A stretch of DNA of 64,000 bases from Ypsolopha sequella (taxonomy: Eukaryota > Arthropoda > Insecta > Lepidoptera > Ypsolophidae). The first letter of the stretch is position 1, and the number at the start of each line of letters is the position of its first letter. The position numbers were made by a program, and so were the translations under genes. Shown here in pieces: positions 33,701-43,719 of the stretch. Where the stretch lies: the NCBI GenBank assembly GCA_934047225.1, contig OW203990.1:23291045-23355044 (forward strand), read 5' to 3'. The notes beneath the pieces are model-generated. The model saw only the letters and a program-made list of their open reading frames with translations, was not told the origin of the DNA and ran no database searches.

Positions 33701-34455
33701 ATGTAGGTGCTAGGAATCAACTCATTGAAGTTCAGAACTTCCTCAGGTCAAACAATGATGCAATCACTCACAAGCTCGCGAATCAGCACATAACTTGGTT
33801 ACTGAACCCGCCTAAAGGGCCTTGGTTCGGCGCACTGCACGAAATAAACGTAAAATCCACCAAGCAACTACTTTATCGTGTGATAGGTGAACAGCACCTC
33901 ACTTTTGAGGAATTCTCTACTCTTTTGGCTCGAATTGAGGCTGTACTCAATTCAAGACCCCTCTGCCCAATTTCATCCGACCCTACGGACTTTGAACCTC
34001 TCACGGCCGGACATTTCATTATTGGTCGTCCGCTCACCGCTCTACCTGAGCAGTCTTTTGACGACAGACCCATATCTGCTCTTAAACGGTTTCAACTCAT
34101 TCAAGCGCTCTCTCAGCGCTTTTGGACTCTCTGGTCCAGATCCTACCTCCATACCCTGCAAACCCGCTCCAAATGGCTCTCCCCTTCTTCCCCTCCTCAA
34201 GTGGGTGAACTGGTCCTCATCAAAGAGGATGACCTGCCTCCGCTCCAATGGAAGTTGGGAAGAATTCTCCGCACGATACCTGGCAAGGATGGAGTGATAC
34301 GAGTTGTGGATCTGGACACAGCTCATGGAAATCTGCGACGACCTGTGTTCAAGATAGCCAGGCTGCCGTTGGATTCAGCTCAAGAGGAGCCGCAGCCCCG
34401 GCCCCCCCAGGATGTTCACGCTACACTACGTTACCAGCATGACGTTAGAACATGA
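30778..34455 (+). CDS. BEL/Pao Pol polyprotein, N-terminally truncated
   Basis: 1225 uninterrupted codons with no ATG at the start. In order: the end of the retropepsin domain (DLILGSDVL, near residue 30); Pao-type reverse transcriptase with the catalytic box FVDDIL near residue 345 (Phe for the usual Tyr); RNase H (GFADASEAGFGAA near 523, SDST near 600); the integrase zinc-binding part (H-x4-H near 840 and C-x2-C); the integrase core with DFAGHF, RSDCGTNY and the Glu of LHEINVKS near residues 903, 970 and 1022; then a C-terminal domain with LVLIKEDDLPP. The last 14 codons read into the 3' LTR. Gag and most of the protease are missing, so it would need help from another copy. The function is to copy and insert the element; it is not a host gene. 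Confidence 0.92.
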   Translation: MEKVPDLAQLTGHPPIPLADREYHTPAPVDLILGSDVLGQVLDGTKVSLGPGKPIAFGTIFDFTLIGPFESLHTSPTDQVNSVHIVGSHTDSEHSTHDIHKSLERFWESEEPQTYKHTSPLEDQCEDIFRTTTTREPSGQYVVTLPFLHNAPTLGSTHAIALRRFLNLEKKLLANPPFRSKYVEFMSDYIKLGHMSPCHPNTFAHKSHFYIPHHGIFKPGSEKLRCVFDGSCKSSNGVNLNDCLHTGPALQQDIVDIIMSFRIYSQVFSTDIRMMFRNILIHPEQRRFQLILWRSSPDQPLLTYALNTVTYGLRSSPYHAIRTLLQLADDEGHRYPHAAQVLRKSIFVDDILSGADSVESAQSLQSELIELLALGGFQLSKWTSNSPQLLERFPDDQCDMPKDFDFSPDSNSIKVLGIQWIPQTDEFTYRISLPTHAQVTKRSILSTVASLYDPNGWVTPVIFRAKILLQKLWLLKIGWDEPISEEVHTEWQHISEDLPQLSNLRLPRHICKYKPTSTYSLHGFADASEAGFGAAIYLHERNITGHVNVHLIIGKSKVAPIKTRLSIPKLELSAATLLSQLMTRVSAQLSAHIAIQTHTCWSDSTIVLAWLNTPPHRLQTFEANRVAKITAISTSHTWRHVPTNLNPADCASRGMSAQSLSLHDLWWSPSWLKEPTCTWPKMPPALGHHALPGLKPKKVPAHIAVPDIDMDLLTRYSSLDKLVGVTACIKRFIFNCRHSPDARRSGPLTVSERRDALLHWVRSVQHNEFAEDINRIQTDKVCPVRLQRLSPFIKDGLLRVGGRLSHASIRYDAQHPLILPSSSPLVDLIIDHYHTIHCHPGADTLHAILRQQYWILSARRIIRHRVFKCIRCFRCRAQPKAPLMADLPADRVTPQPVFSHVTTDFAGHFFVKSSTLRNAKLIKAYFCIFVCLATKAVHLEPVSALSTEAFFAALQRFISRRGTPVLIRSDCGTNYVGARNQLIEVQNFLRSNNDAITHKLANQHITWLLNPPKGPWFGALHEINVKSTKQLLYRVIGEQHLTFEEFSTLLARIEAVLNSRPLCPISSDPTDFEPLTAGHFIIGRPLTALPEQSFDDRPISALKRFQLIQALSQRFWTLWSRSYLHTLQTRSKWLSPSSPPQVGELVLIKEDDLPPLQWKLGRILRTIPGKDGVIRVVDLDTAHGNLRRPVFKIARLPLDSAQEEPQPRPPQDVHATLRYQHDVRT

Positions 34456-34847
34456 CGTGTCATTCGCGTGCGCATGCGCGGATGACCACTCCCCCCCCCC
34501 GCCGCGCGCGGATCGAGGCGCGCGCGGGCGCTGGACTCTCTCTGTTTCGTCCGAACTCTCTAGAGAGCGACACGTGTACACACATTCGCGACGCCACAAA
34601 CAATATCGCATACGTCTCAGTGTTGTGTTCGCAGTGTTATATACCAGTGAAGTGTTCACGTTACTACACTGCCCTTTCTGCACATTCCTGACACAAACGC
34701 CGTCTGCATCATCCCAACAAGGAGGGACGCTGCACAGCGCATTTGCCGGCCCATCGAGAACAACATTCCAAAGCAAGGTCAGCGCACCCACATTGTTCCA
34801 TTTACCCTTTATCATCAGCTCTGCATTTCCTGTAGCCAGCGGCTACA
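34413..34847 (+). repeat. BEL/Pao 3' LTR
   Basis: Same start and end as the 5' LTR, with a 10-base C run. The Pol stop codon (34453-34455) lies inside it. Confidence 0.9.
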
Positions 34848-34895
34848 AACTAAATGCAGCTGTCATAAGTGCCATCACTCAGTGGCCCTACTTTA

Positions 34896-35358
34896 GTAGC
34901 TTTTACAATGTTTAAGCTCTCTAGTATCTCTATGCCATGCATAAATTGCAAACTCGCCAAGTTGACAAAATATAATATAAATTTATTTGTATTACTCCTT
35001 AACTTCTTAGGTCTTTGAAAGCTTTTTCAAGTAATTTTTTGTAATGTGATAGTTTCATTTTCAAGTAATAAATAAAAAATTTCTCTATCTCAGGCAAATG
35101 GTCGTTTGTACTTTACTTGTAGGATCTTTTTACGAGTATGTTTGTAATTTTTAAAACAATTAGCAAAAACAAAACGATTGAAATTTCAATTTTATATCAT
35201 ATAATATGTCGTAAATATATTTATTTCTAAGAATCTTTTTTTTAAACAATACCAATTGATTTTTATAAATTGAATGAGAGGTAAAAAAAAATGCTTGTGT
35301 CAAGTTACAAATATTAGTGTAAGGTTGCATGGTTTGACTGATTATAATTTTTTTTCAG
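34896..35358. other. Spacer before C17, nothing recognised
   Basis: AT-rich. The first 65 bases resemble 28865-28930. No other feature. Confidence 0.35.
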
Positions 35359-35585
35359 AGACATATATGTTAATAAAATCTCAAAGAGGAAAGGATTTGC
35401 TAAAAGTGGGTACGTTTACTTTCTGCCTCCGCTCTTCGGGGGGGTTGAAGAAACGATGGAAGTGTTCCACTCACTGCAACAGGGGGTGTCCAGCGGTCAT
35501 AACCACATACAATAACAGCATTATTAGTATTTCAAATGTTCATAACCACTCGTTAAAATATATGCTAAATAAAATGTCTGAATAG
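35359..35585 (+). CDS. mod(mdg4): FLYWCH 3' terminal exon C17
   Basis: Acceptor ttttttttcag ends at 35358 with an uninterrupted T tract, phase 1. It codes 74 residues to TAG. Domain: SQRGKDLLKVGTFTFC, KRWKC, STHCNRGCPAVITT, NVHNH, then a 13-residue tail (SLKYMLNKMSE). Relative of C16 and C29 (LKKRW and CSTH). A proline replaces the usual Arg/Lys after the second Cys. The ATG at 35274 lies in the intron. Confidence 0.86.
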
Positions 35586-36617
35586 GCAACTGACTTAAAA
35601 AAGTCAATTGAATTGTTATTTTTTATTATGTAAACACTTATTAAATTGTTAACTCGGAATGATTGACCGTGAAAAAAGTGATATCGCTTTTATTATAACG
35701 TAAAGTAAATTCACTAGACATGGACACACATGACTCGTTTTACTGAAAAAAGACATGGCGCCTCAAAATATTCTGAGCTTGGCGCTGATAGCTGACTATC
35801 AGCCAATCAGAAAGATTTTAGTGTTGCTAGTATAAAAAACCTACAAATGCGTTCAGTCATTGAAAAATTTACGGTATAAGTAATGTAACGTAAATTATTT
35901 TAAGTGTGACAAATGGTTTTCTGCGCTTTATTATTTTTTTTACTAGGGAACCTTGTCTAAAATAACTTTATAATTGCTAAATAGAAAAGCCTTAAATTTT
36001 AATAATTCGTTTCATGCCCATCACAAACGCGACTTACTTGTTGAGGTATAGGAGTGACAGTTAACTTTTCATAGAGCGAAAAAATCCATTTTGAGAAAAA
36101 TACTCATTTCAGAGAATAGAAAAGGAATAATGGATGAATATTGTTAAAATAAGAAATATATTTCCTTGAAATAACCACCAAATTGATTATCAAAACACAA
36201 TTAGTAAAAAAAAAATACTGTTGTTCAAATATCTGTGAAAGGGTTTTTTCTCCAAATGTACATCTAATTTGACAAGTTTGTATTATAAAATTACCCAATT
36301 CGTTTAAAATTAAACAGTAATATTCAATGCTTTTTTCCGACACGAATTTTTCATTATTAATATTAATAAAAGTCTTCTTGTACCTGTTCAACAGGGTTGG
36401 ATAGCCTTTTCGACTGTTTGTTTGGCTCTTTCAATTAGTTCGACGATGTTAAATAGACGAAACTAGTCGCAATAATAAAATAAATAAAATTGTGGAACTC
36501 ATAACTAAAGTTCCATCAAGGAGTCACACCTTACAGTATGAATTATTTTCTTTTTTCTATTTTATTATCAGTACATATATAATAAACGTATTAGGTAAGA
36601 TTATTAGTAAGTGTCGT
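35586..36617. other. Spacer after C17, nothing recognised
   Basis: AT-rich. No domain or repeat end identified. Confidence 0.35.
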
Positions 36618-37120
36618 ACGCAATTATACGCTGCACTTTTGGTAAGCGGTTTAAAACTTTGCACCTAGTTTCTAGGGCCTATAAGAAAAAAATTGTCCTA
36701 CGTGATCGAAACTTTTTCAAATTTTTTTTTTGTAATATAGAAAATGATCGAAAACTGCCGTCCAAAGTATGGCGAGGCGAAGGACACCATCCAGACTCGA
36801 TCCAACCATACCATATATTTTAGTCAGGAGACCCATTTTATTTTATTTCTTTCCTGGACAACATGTAGGTCAGATCGAGTTGGGGATGAATTTATTCTAC
36901 TCGCCATGGTCGAAAAATCTGGAAAATCTACATTGGACGACACTTTTCAACCTATTTTTCGAAAATTGGCAGCCATTTTGAAATAACACGCCTTAAAAAT
37001 CAACTTCTGTCAAAAAAAATTCGAGATCATATCGAACAATTTTTTTTCTTATGGATCCTAAAAATTATATACCATACAAAGTTTCAGACCGCTAACCAAA
37101 ATTGCAGTGCATGAGTTGTT
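36618..37120. mobile_element. MITE-like element with about 33-bp imperfect inverted ends
   Basis: 36630-36661 (gctgcacttttggtaagcgg and on) pairs with 37077-37110 (ccgctaaccaaaattgcag). Several frames of 70-80 codons inside have no domain. Confidence 0.6.
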
Positions 37121-37669
37121 TTCGTTGCGTACCGCAACTGTATTAAAATAGACATAATGCTATCGTTCGATTTGATTTTTCATAAAGTTGGCAAACTGCG
37201 ATATAATTGCAACAAAAATAAAAAAGTAGGCATAGTACGATCTAATGTATGGTGGTTTCAAAATGTTGGCATTGTGCTACGGATTACTTGAAAATACTGA
37301 AAAGTCAACTAAGCGCAAAAAGTAGGTATAGTGCTACGAAATCATGTGAACGTTTACTGACTTTTATATAAGTGTGGGTCACTAACCCTTTAAGTTATCG
37401 TTTTTGATAAATTTTAATAAAAACTATTGTCATAGATGTGGAACGCGATCGTACCTTGTGAAATATGTAAATAAAATAACATCTACATTGATTTTATTAA
37501 CAGTTCTTTTCATACATTTTTAATACAATCTAAATGGGTAGTTTTAATTCCAGTATCTCAAATCTCAAATCTTTATTGCTCATGTGTATCTATTATAACA
37601 TCATCAAAAATCTCTTTTTAGAGATAAGCTCGCCTGTGTACATATCTTTTAATGTATTATATGTCTTAG

Positions 37670-37815
37670 CTGCCTTTCTGTGTACATTAAAGAATAAAGA
37701 AGGAGGAAAAGTCTTGCTAAAGATTGGTGACCACACATTCTACTATAAACAGCTGATCGTTAGAGCTGAAATCCAGCCTGTACTTGGTCAACAATTGTAT
37801 ATTTTGCGTGCTTAG
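37670..37815 (+). pseudogene. Decayed FLYWCH cassette C18
   Basis: The acceptor (ttatatgtcttag) ends at 37669, phase 1. The first half of a FLYWCH finger is present (KNKEGGKVLLKIGDHTFYYK), like C17, but W-x-C, the second Cys and H-x-H are gone, and a stop follows 47 codons in. A deletion or frameshift after residue 30 removed the metal site. The next cassette acceptor lies only 35 bases further on, so this fragment may act as upstream sequence for C19. Confidence 0.7.
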
Positions 37816-37850
37816 TAAATATGCTCAACTATGCTATTGTACATTTTTAG

Positions 37851-38062
37851 ATCGTCCAGTGTTCTGGACGTCTTGTCGCGGCGCTAGGCTGATGAAGGTC
37901 CGCGGATACACTTACGGAAGACACTCGGTCTGCTCGAACAGAGTCAAGTGGCTCTGCAGCGAGAGCCGCAACATACAGTGCCACTCTACCGTCGTCACCA
38001 TCGGCCGCCAGATCATTGCTCCGGGAGACAAGCACATGCATTCTCCACACTACCACTGCTAA
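37851..38062 (+). CDS. mod(mdg4): FLYWCH 3' terminal exon C19
   Basis: Acceptor gtacatttttag ends at 37850, phase 1. It codes 69 residues to TAA. Domain: LMKVRGYTYGRH, KWLC, NIQCHSTVVTI, then KHMHSPHYHC. The terminal ligand pair may be H-x-H of KHMH or of HYH, with an added Cys, so the end of the finger is unusual. GC-rich (about 55 percent) compared with its neighbours. Two broken copies follow in tandem. Confidence 0.82.
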
Positions 38063-38082
38063 GATGTTAATATTCAGATAGT

Positions 38083-38213
38083 TCAGTTCTGGACGTATTG
38101 GCGCAGTGCTCGGTTGATGAAGGTTCGCAGATACACTTACGGGAGACACTGGATCTGATCGAATAGAGTCAAGTGGTTCTGTAGCGAAAGCCGCAAAATA
38201 CAGTGCCACTCCA
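38083..38213 (+). pseudogene. Tandem copy of C19, broken (copy B)
   Basis: It matches C19 from FWT to the HSTV block with a TGA inside the domain (at the place of CSN), then joins directly to copy C. The second half of the finger is missing. Confidence 0.85.
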
Positions 38214-38214
38214 C

Positions 38215-38430
38215 CGTGTTCTGGACGTCTTGTCGTGGCGCTCGGCTGATGAAGGTCCGCGGATATACTTACGAGAGACACTCGGTTTGATCGAATAGAT
38301 TCAAGTGGCTCTATAGAGTCTGAAGCGAAAGCCACAACATACAGTACCACTTCACCGTCGTTACTATCAGCCGCCAGATCGTTACTCCGGGAGACAAGCA
38401 CATGCATTCTCCACACTACCACTGCTGAGA
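38215..38430 (+). pseudogene. Tandem copy of C19, broken (copy C)
   Basis: Full-length match to C19, with two in-frame TGA codons and the WLC cysteine changed to Tyr. It ends with the same MHSPHYHC as C19. The long open frame on the minus strand across 37847-38449 is a shadow of these repeats. Confidence 0.87.
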
Positions 38431-38840
38431 TGTATGATAAGCTTGTCAATTATGTTAAGTCGATTAAAGCTACTATATGGATATTAGTGTTCCTCAAATT
38501 ATTTATTCGTAAGAGGATGTAAAGATGCCATATTCACATTTAATCGAAAGTGGAGAACTACAATAATAACAATTACTCCTCCCTATTGGAACACCGCAGC
38601 GGTGGGAATTGTACCTATATATAGTAAGTAATTAATATATTATTAAACTTAAACATAAAAATGAGTTTTTCGTTTATTCCTTTTTATAAATAAAGGAAAA
38701 CTATTCATAAACAGGTAATTTCTCAAAAAAATTTGACTTTCTAACGACGATTAGTGTCGGTCACGAATACTAGTCAAATAGAGATGTAATATAGGTCCAA
38801 TGAAAGAAACTTCTGAGTCAAGCAATTACTTTCGTTCCAG

Positions 38841-39097
38841 TAATAAGATTCTACACATCAAACAGAGGGCTGCATTACATCATAATCAAAGGATACAGGT
38901 TCGGGCTCCATCGTCAAGGGAAGGGCACAACTCGCAGAACTAGATGGAGATGTGTCAAACAGCGCAGCTGCGGGTGTAAAGCTGTCATATTCATGGTAGA
39001 CGGGTTGGTTGTCAGGGTTGCCAACCAACACAACCATCCGCCCGATTATACGGCCGAGGATCTTGTTAAGTGTACCATTTCTGGACGAAAAGTGTAA
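38841..39097 (+). CDS. mod(mdg4): FLYWCH 3' terminal exon C20
   Basis: Acceptor tactttcgttccag ends at 38840, phase 1. It codes 84 residues to TAA. Domain: GLHYIIIKGYRFGLH, RTRWRC, KQRSCGCKAVIF, NQHNH, then a 21-residue tail (PPDYTAEDLVK and on). It has a longer loop before W than its relatives (HRQGKGTTRRTRW). The first complete codon is ATA; the split codon would be GTA (Val) if the shared exon ends in G. AATAAA at 39128-39133. Confidence 0.86.
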
Positions 39098-39134
39098 AAT
39101 ACTCTAATTTATAATAACTATCTCTGAAATAAAG

Positions 39135-39400
39135 GCGTTAGAGCTGATGTCGGGCTCGGCTGGAGGTAAAGTTCAGGAAATATACCATCATCTTACTCGC
39201 AAACAGACTCTGAAGTTATTCGAAGGAGAGTTAGACAGCTCTCAAACAAGCACAACCAGGTGGCCCACCATGCCTGGCACCGATTAATGGCGGTATATCC
39301 ATCCCCAATTGCCGGCCCTTAAACAAAACACCAAGAGTGGCGAATTCTTGGAGAGGCCTATTTCGACAGCCGAAGACAGGCTGATGGATGAATGGACGAT
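39135..39400 (+). repeat. Family A repeat, diverged copy
   Basis: Starts gagctgatgtcgggctcgg and ends aggctgatggatgaatgg. Same block order as 41871-42206 and 63127-63486, but with more changes. Confidence 0.65.
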
Positions 39401-40194
39401 CTCTGAAATTAAGTTTGTATTTATACGCATTAAATATATGTATAAAAAATTTTAATTAGCATCTCACAATTTTACATTGTTTTGTAGATTTGTCATCAAT
39501 TACTTTTTGTATAAATAAAACTCATTAAAAATATATATTGTATAAATGTATTTTTTTACGTACATCATATGTATTGCCGTAGTGTTTGCGTTGTCCAATA
39601 TAAAATTGCTTTATAAAATATCTCACGGAAATATATTTTTGTGAACGAGTACAATCAAGAAAACGACGAACCCTTAGAACACAGACTTTCAATTTTATTG
39701 AATGTCTGTGCCTTAGAATGGACGAACCTATTTGAAGTGTACAATTTGTTGAATATGACGTAGTAGTGACTACATGACGACCCTAACAGATGGCGCTACC
39801 TTCCCTTAAATATAGCCCCAAATGTTTTCCAAAAATGTCCATTGAATTCGTGCAGCTGTCATACTAGAAAGAGAGGGAAACAATAACAACAGTCGTAACG
39901 GCGTCGCTGTCATGTACATAGCTAGCCAGTGCAAGAAATTTTAATAAATTGTTGGTGTTAAATCACATGTAATTAGAGAAGTATAAATTGCATGTTGCTA
40001 TAAAGTGTTTTTCTTATCGGTGTATTAGAATAAAAGTTATAAAAACAAATGTAGGCTGTGTGAGAGAGATAGTTATGTTCCTGCCCCTTCTGTTCTCGAG
40101 TGATGTTGGTATGTGCCGTGCGTGTGAATTTTGGAGGACAGCCGCGAGCAGGTAATTTTGGTTAATTCCTAAAGTTTTGCATTTGATGCGACGG
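39401..40194. other. Spacer, nothing recognised
   Basis: AT-rich. No domain and no clear repeat ends. Confidence 0.35.
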
Positions 40195-40390
40195 ATCGCG
40201 TTCCCAATCCAAAACTTGTGATTGTTTTCTTATTTTTTGATAAAAAGTAAAAGGTATTAAATACTTAAATGTGATTTATGTCATTACGCGACAATAGTTT
40301 AATATCAATTTTAAGGTAAAATGTTAATACTATATTTTTAAGTGTTTTGAATATGTCAAAAATTAAAAGAGCTCTCGTTACCTACAAGAG
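40195..40390. repeat. Dispersed repeat, related to 7780-8000
   Basis: Shares the tgtcattacgcgac block and flanking order with the first copy. Confidence 0.5.
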
Positions 40391-40429
40391 TATCGATATG
40401 TTATGTATAACTTATGATGTTATGCAATT

Positions 40430-40760
40430 TTTAGAGTTCCACACCCAAAGGGCAAAATGGAGCCCTGTTATTGTCACAGTTTGTCAAAAAAGGTAAAATA
40501 ATACGTATCGCCGTGTATTAAAGTGTGTAAATATTAAAGTGTGTACGAAACGCGAGGGTATAAAATTGTATGTCACTCTGCTGTCCGTCCGTCCGTCCGT
40601 ATGTCACGGCCCACGGGTCTCTAGTTCGTAGACGGAATGAGTTACAGACTACACCTGAAACTTTGATATTTTGCGTAGAATGTAGGCCTAAAACCGAATA
40701 TTGAATCAGAATATAAATAATATTATTTTTCATGCACATAATGAAAAAGTCGATATATGC
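40430..40760 (-). repeat. Reversed partial copy of the ggaaccctaaaa-family repeat
   Basis: On the minus strand it shows a gtgacatacggacggacggac-like block and the ccctttgggtgtggaac end. Compare 15238-15875 and 62138-62891. Confidence 0.6.
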
Positions 40761-40808
40761 ATGTATAGCAGGGTCTTAAGATGATAACCTATTTTCTTTA
40801 AACGGGTT

Positions 40809-40986
40809 GTTCTACTCATTAATATGAGCAAATTCTACTATGGGGCTAACCCTGAAATCACAAAAATAAATCAGCTGTTTCATACATTTCGGTCGTGTAG
40901 GTATTTTACTTTTCTATGGAACAGCTGATTTCGCGATTTCAGGGTTGGCCCCATAGTAAAAGTTGTTCAAATTCATGGGTAGAACA
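40809..40986. mobile_element. Hairpin element, family B
   Basis: The left arm with ctactatggggctaaccctg pairs with cagggttggccccatagtaa on the right, and outer gttctactcat pairs with atgggtagaac. A second member with the same right arm is at 46399-46653. Confidence 0.75.
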
Positions 40987-41689
40987 CTCTATTTGAAGGA
41001 AAAAGGTTGTGAAAATAACACCCAGTATATGTATATATTTTTTTAATCGTAAGTTTACCAAATGACCTCTAGTTTAAAATGCAACTGCTGAAAGCATTGA
41101 ATCCGAATCTTTTGATAAAGATCTCGGATATATCTCGGGGCAGATGGGTCTGTGGCCTTTATTCTAGTATGACAGACTACGAAATAAGAAACCCCAAAAA
41201 CCATGAAAGGCACAAGAAAGGAGCGCAACGAAGATAAGAAAAATATCTTATCGTATTTCCTTCATATGCAAATTTATCGATATCGATAGTTGTCAAAATA
41301 AAAGGGTACCCACTATTACACACACATAATCACACATTGGCAATTTATTTTCGTGCACGATGTTTCCTTAGCTTTAGAAATCTATGAGTTGCTATATTTA
41401 TGGTCCGTACAAACATGTATGCGCAGGGGCAGATCCTTTGCTGCTCAAGCCTCTGGAACCGTGCCGGGACCTATATTGTTATGGATAATTAATTGTGAAG
41501 GAGCTACGCTTTGAAAGTATTTTTGCTTTTTGTTGGTAAGTTACTTCAGTGGGTTTTGAAAGCTAATTCGAGTTTTGGATTCCGCCAGACTTGCAAAATG
41601 TTCTAGCATTCAGAAAACCATGAGCTACTGCGCTTGCGTAGATATCGTATACAAACAACGGGGCTCTAATATCGTTTCTATTTTATTTT

Positions 41690-41795
41690 ATTTTTATTTA
41701 TTACTTTTTTGCACATGTACATAGACATTTAAAACACATTTTTACAAAGAGAACAGACATTGTGTACAAAGGCGGCACTTTAATTTTTTCATTTA
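41690..41795 (-). repeat. LINE 3' end, minus strand
   Basis: tttatttattacttttttgc followed by acaaaggcggca, the reversed 3' end seen also at 57750-57905. Confidence 0.5.
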
Positions 41796-41870
41796 AATTT
41801 TCGATGCGAACACAATATAATCACTAAAATTTTGGATGTTGCAATTTAGTTGCTCCGATGTTTTATAAGT

Positions 41871-42206
41871 ACAGGTGGTAGAGCTGTTGCCGGGCTCGAC
41901 TGTGGAGGTACCACCATCTTACTTGGAGATACCCACGAAGTAATTCGGGGGAGAGTAAGAGGACAGCTCACAGGCAAAAACCAGGAGGCCCACTATGCCT
42001 GGGACCGATGTGTGGCGGTATATCCAACCCTAATAGCCGGTACTGGTGATGGACAGCGGCGTCACTGGTGCGAGAGTTCCGGCACCGCGCTCACCAACCC
42101 GCCTGCCCAGCGTGTGTGAGTATGGGCAATTCTTCCAGGATGACCGCCGGGAGTGGCAAAGTCCTGGAAAGCCGAACGAACTACGCTGATGGATGGATGG
42201 ATGTTT
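41871..42206 (+). repeat. Family A repeat, well kept copy
   Basis: From gtggtagagctgttgccggg to ctgatggatggatggatg. About 335 bases, GC-rich against the host. An 89-codon frame inside recurs only in the other copies. The end with a ggat repeat suggests a retroposed element. Confidence 0.7.
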
Positions 42207-42444
42207 TGTTTATGTTTTGCGATGATGGGTGAAAGGGTTCACAATGAAACAAGTGAATTAGTCACATGTTGAATCTATAATGAATCAAATGGCGGTTTGT
42301 ACAGGTATATATAAGTATGAAATATGGGAGTGTGTGTGTCATACACTACAGTTTTAAGTGTCCAGTGAAACTGGATTTCGTTAGTTTTCTTGGCTTTGTC
42401 ATAAAATTTTCATTGTAATAAATATTATGTTTCCTAACCCGTAG

Positions 42445-42644
42445 CTCGGTTTGAAGTGGGTCGTCGTGGTAACAACATTCTGGTGCTGGGTGGATTCCGT
42501 TACTTCAAGTTCAGTCAGTGTGGCTGTAAGACCCGCTGGGCCTGTACCAAGAAGACTAGTACTCGGTGTAAAGCTGCAGTCTTGTGCGTAGATGGTGTCA
42601 TCGTCCAATCAAACAACGACCACAACCATGCACCTAAGACTTAG
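42445..42644 (+). CDS. mod(mdg4): FLYWCH 3' terminal exon C21
   Basis: Acceptor tcctaacccgtag ends at 42444, phase 1. It codes 65 residues to TAG. Domain: GRRGNNILVLGGFRYFK, TRWAC, TRCKAAVLC, DHNHAPKT at the end. There are extra cysteines in the loop (FSQCGCK) and after the core (VLCVD). Less AT-rich than its surroundings. No close relative among the cassettes in this window. Confidence 0.86.
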
Positions 42645-43347
42645 GTCCTATTATTTACCTATAATTGTATCGTGAAAGCCTGACGATGTTGTAAAACGAA
42701 ACCGGTCGCTGACATGATTACTGATTACTGAATAAAATAGTGCAACAGTTACCAAGTATTAGTTTGAATTAGAATATGTAGGTGAAAAAGGATAATGAAA
42801 TAAAATGTGCCGCTAGCTTCTCTCTGCAATCTAATATCTTTTTAGCTGAAGATATATTGAGTGTACAGCAAGGACTGCATTCTGTCAATAAAAAGAAAGA
42901 GTTCGGGTGAAACCTATCTTTCTGTTCAGGAAAAAAACGTTTTATTTCGTCCCACAACCTCTTAATCATATTAATCATCTTGTGTTGTGGATGCTTTGAC
43001 ATCCATATAGCAGGTCTATGCAAAAATTCTGCTACAAAAAGTTCAGTCTACATTAAAAGCACGCGGAAAAAACAAAAGTATTTATTCAAAGCGCTCAACA
43101 CTGAATGCGTCTGTTGCGGTCGTCGTCGTTAGCGCGTCTCCGAGCTGTGGCCGCCGCGCTGTGACCTCATACTTAAAGCGTGACCATCTCATAAATATCG
43201 AATCAGCCAGAGAGTGGGCAAAAAATCTGCCGAAACCTGCCACACTTGGCGCCAAAAATGCCAGAAATATGCCTTCATGGAAACGGAAAAAAATACACAC
43301 GAATTCAATGGAACTTCTTTAATCAACAAAATTATTTAACAATTTTC
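42645..43347. other. Spacer, possible rest of a hAT element
   Basis: A minus-strand frame at 42769-43023 (RLWDEIKRFFPEQ) may belong with the hAT piece that follows, but no domain is sure. Confidence 0.3.
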
Positions 43348-43719
43348 TTATAAATTGTACCTAAACGTAACATTTATGTACTCTACGTGCCAACATTTGC
43401 CTCCAAATTTTCGTCTTCTTGTGTAGGTAGTAGGATAGATTTTTGAAGACATCTTTTTGATCATGTTTTTAGTTGGTTTAAAAGAGACACAGTCTCCGTG
43501 TTCCTTAATCCCCTCTTTTGTCATAATTAAAGCTGAAACAAGTTGGTTTAGGAACCTATTCCTTATTTTTGTTTTATTTAAATTCGCCTGAGAGAATTTT
43601 CTCTGGCACGAAGCGTTGGACATGGGCAAACATAAAGCTTTGGCGAAATTTGTAATATTTGGGTATTTTGTAGCCCGATTGGCGTCCTTGCTTTTTCCCC
43701 AAAATTTGTCTACACTCAA
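43348..43719 (-). pseudogene. hAT transposase C-terminal (dimerisation) fragment
   Basis: The minus-strand frame of 123 codons shows YPNITNFAKALCLPMSNASCQRKFS, then NKTKIRNRF and LVSALIMTKEGI, the conserved hAT_C dimerisation region. The catalytic part is absent, and no terminal repeats were found. It has no stop inside, so capture as a host exon cannot be excluded, but a TE remnant is simpler. Confidence 0.7.

Larger units (their letters stand above)
29596..34847 (+). mobile_element. BEL/Pao LTR retrotransposon, near-identical LTRs, gag missing
   Basis: Two LTRs of 436 and 435 bases frame a 4.4-kb interior that codes only Pol from the end of the protease on. Intact BEL elements are usually larger and carry gag. 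The LTRs differ mainly by one C in a C-run, so insertion or gene conversion was recent. No matching 4-6 bp target duplication: cacctc is before and aactaa after. This suggests recombination between elements or an internal deletion. It is inserted in the TIR element between C16 and C17. Confidence 0.85.
28985..34895. mobile_element. Terminal-inverted-repeat element interrupted by a BEL/Pao insertion
   Basis: 28985-29009 and 34871-34895 are a perfect 25-bp inverted pair (taaagtagggccactgag at the left end), and similarity goes on for about 10 more bases with mismatches. Inside the left part, 29281-29330 pairs with 29391-29440 to form a hairpin. With the retrotransposon removed the element is about 660 bases and has no transposase, like a MITE. 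No clear target duplication; the flanks are TTAA-like on the left only. Confidence 0.65.

Noticed and set aside
34452..34691. Gene overlapping the 3' LTR
   Set aside because: Alternative-frame shadow in LTR sequence.
37847..38449. 200-codon open frame on the minus strand
   Set aside because: It is the shadow of C19 and its two tandem copies; the repeats in the peptide follow the repeats in the opposite strand.
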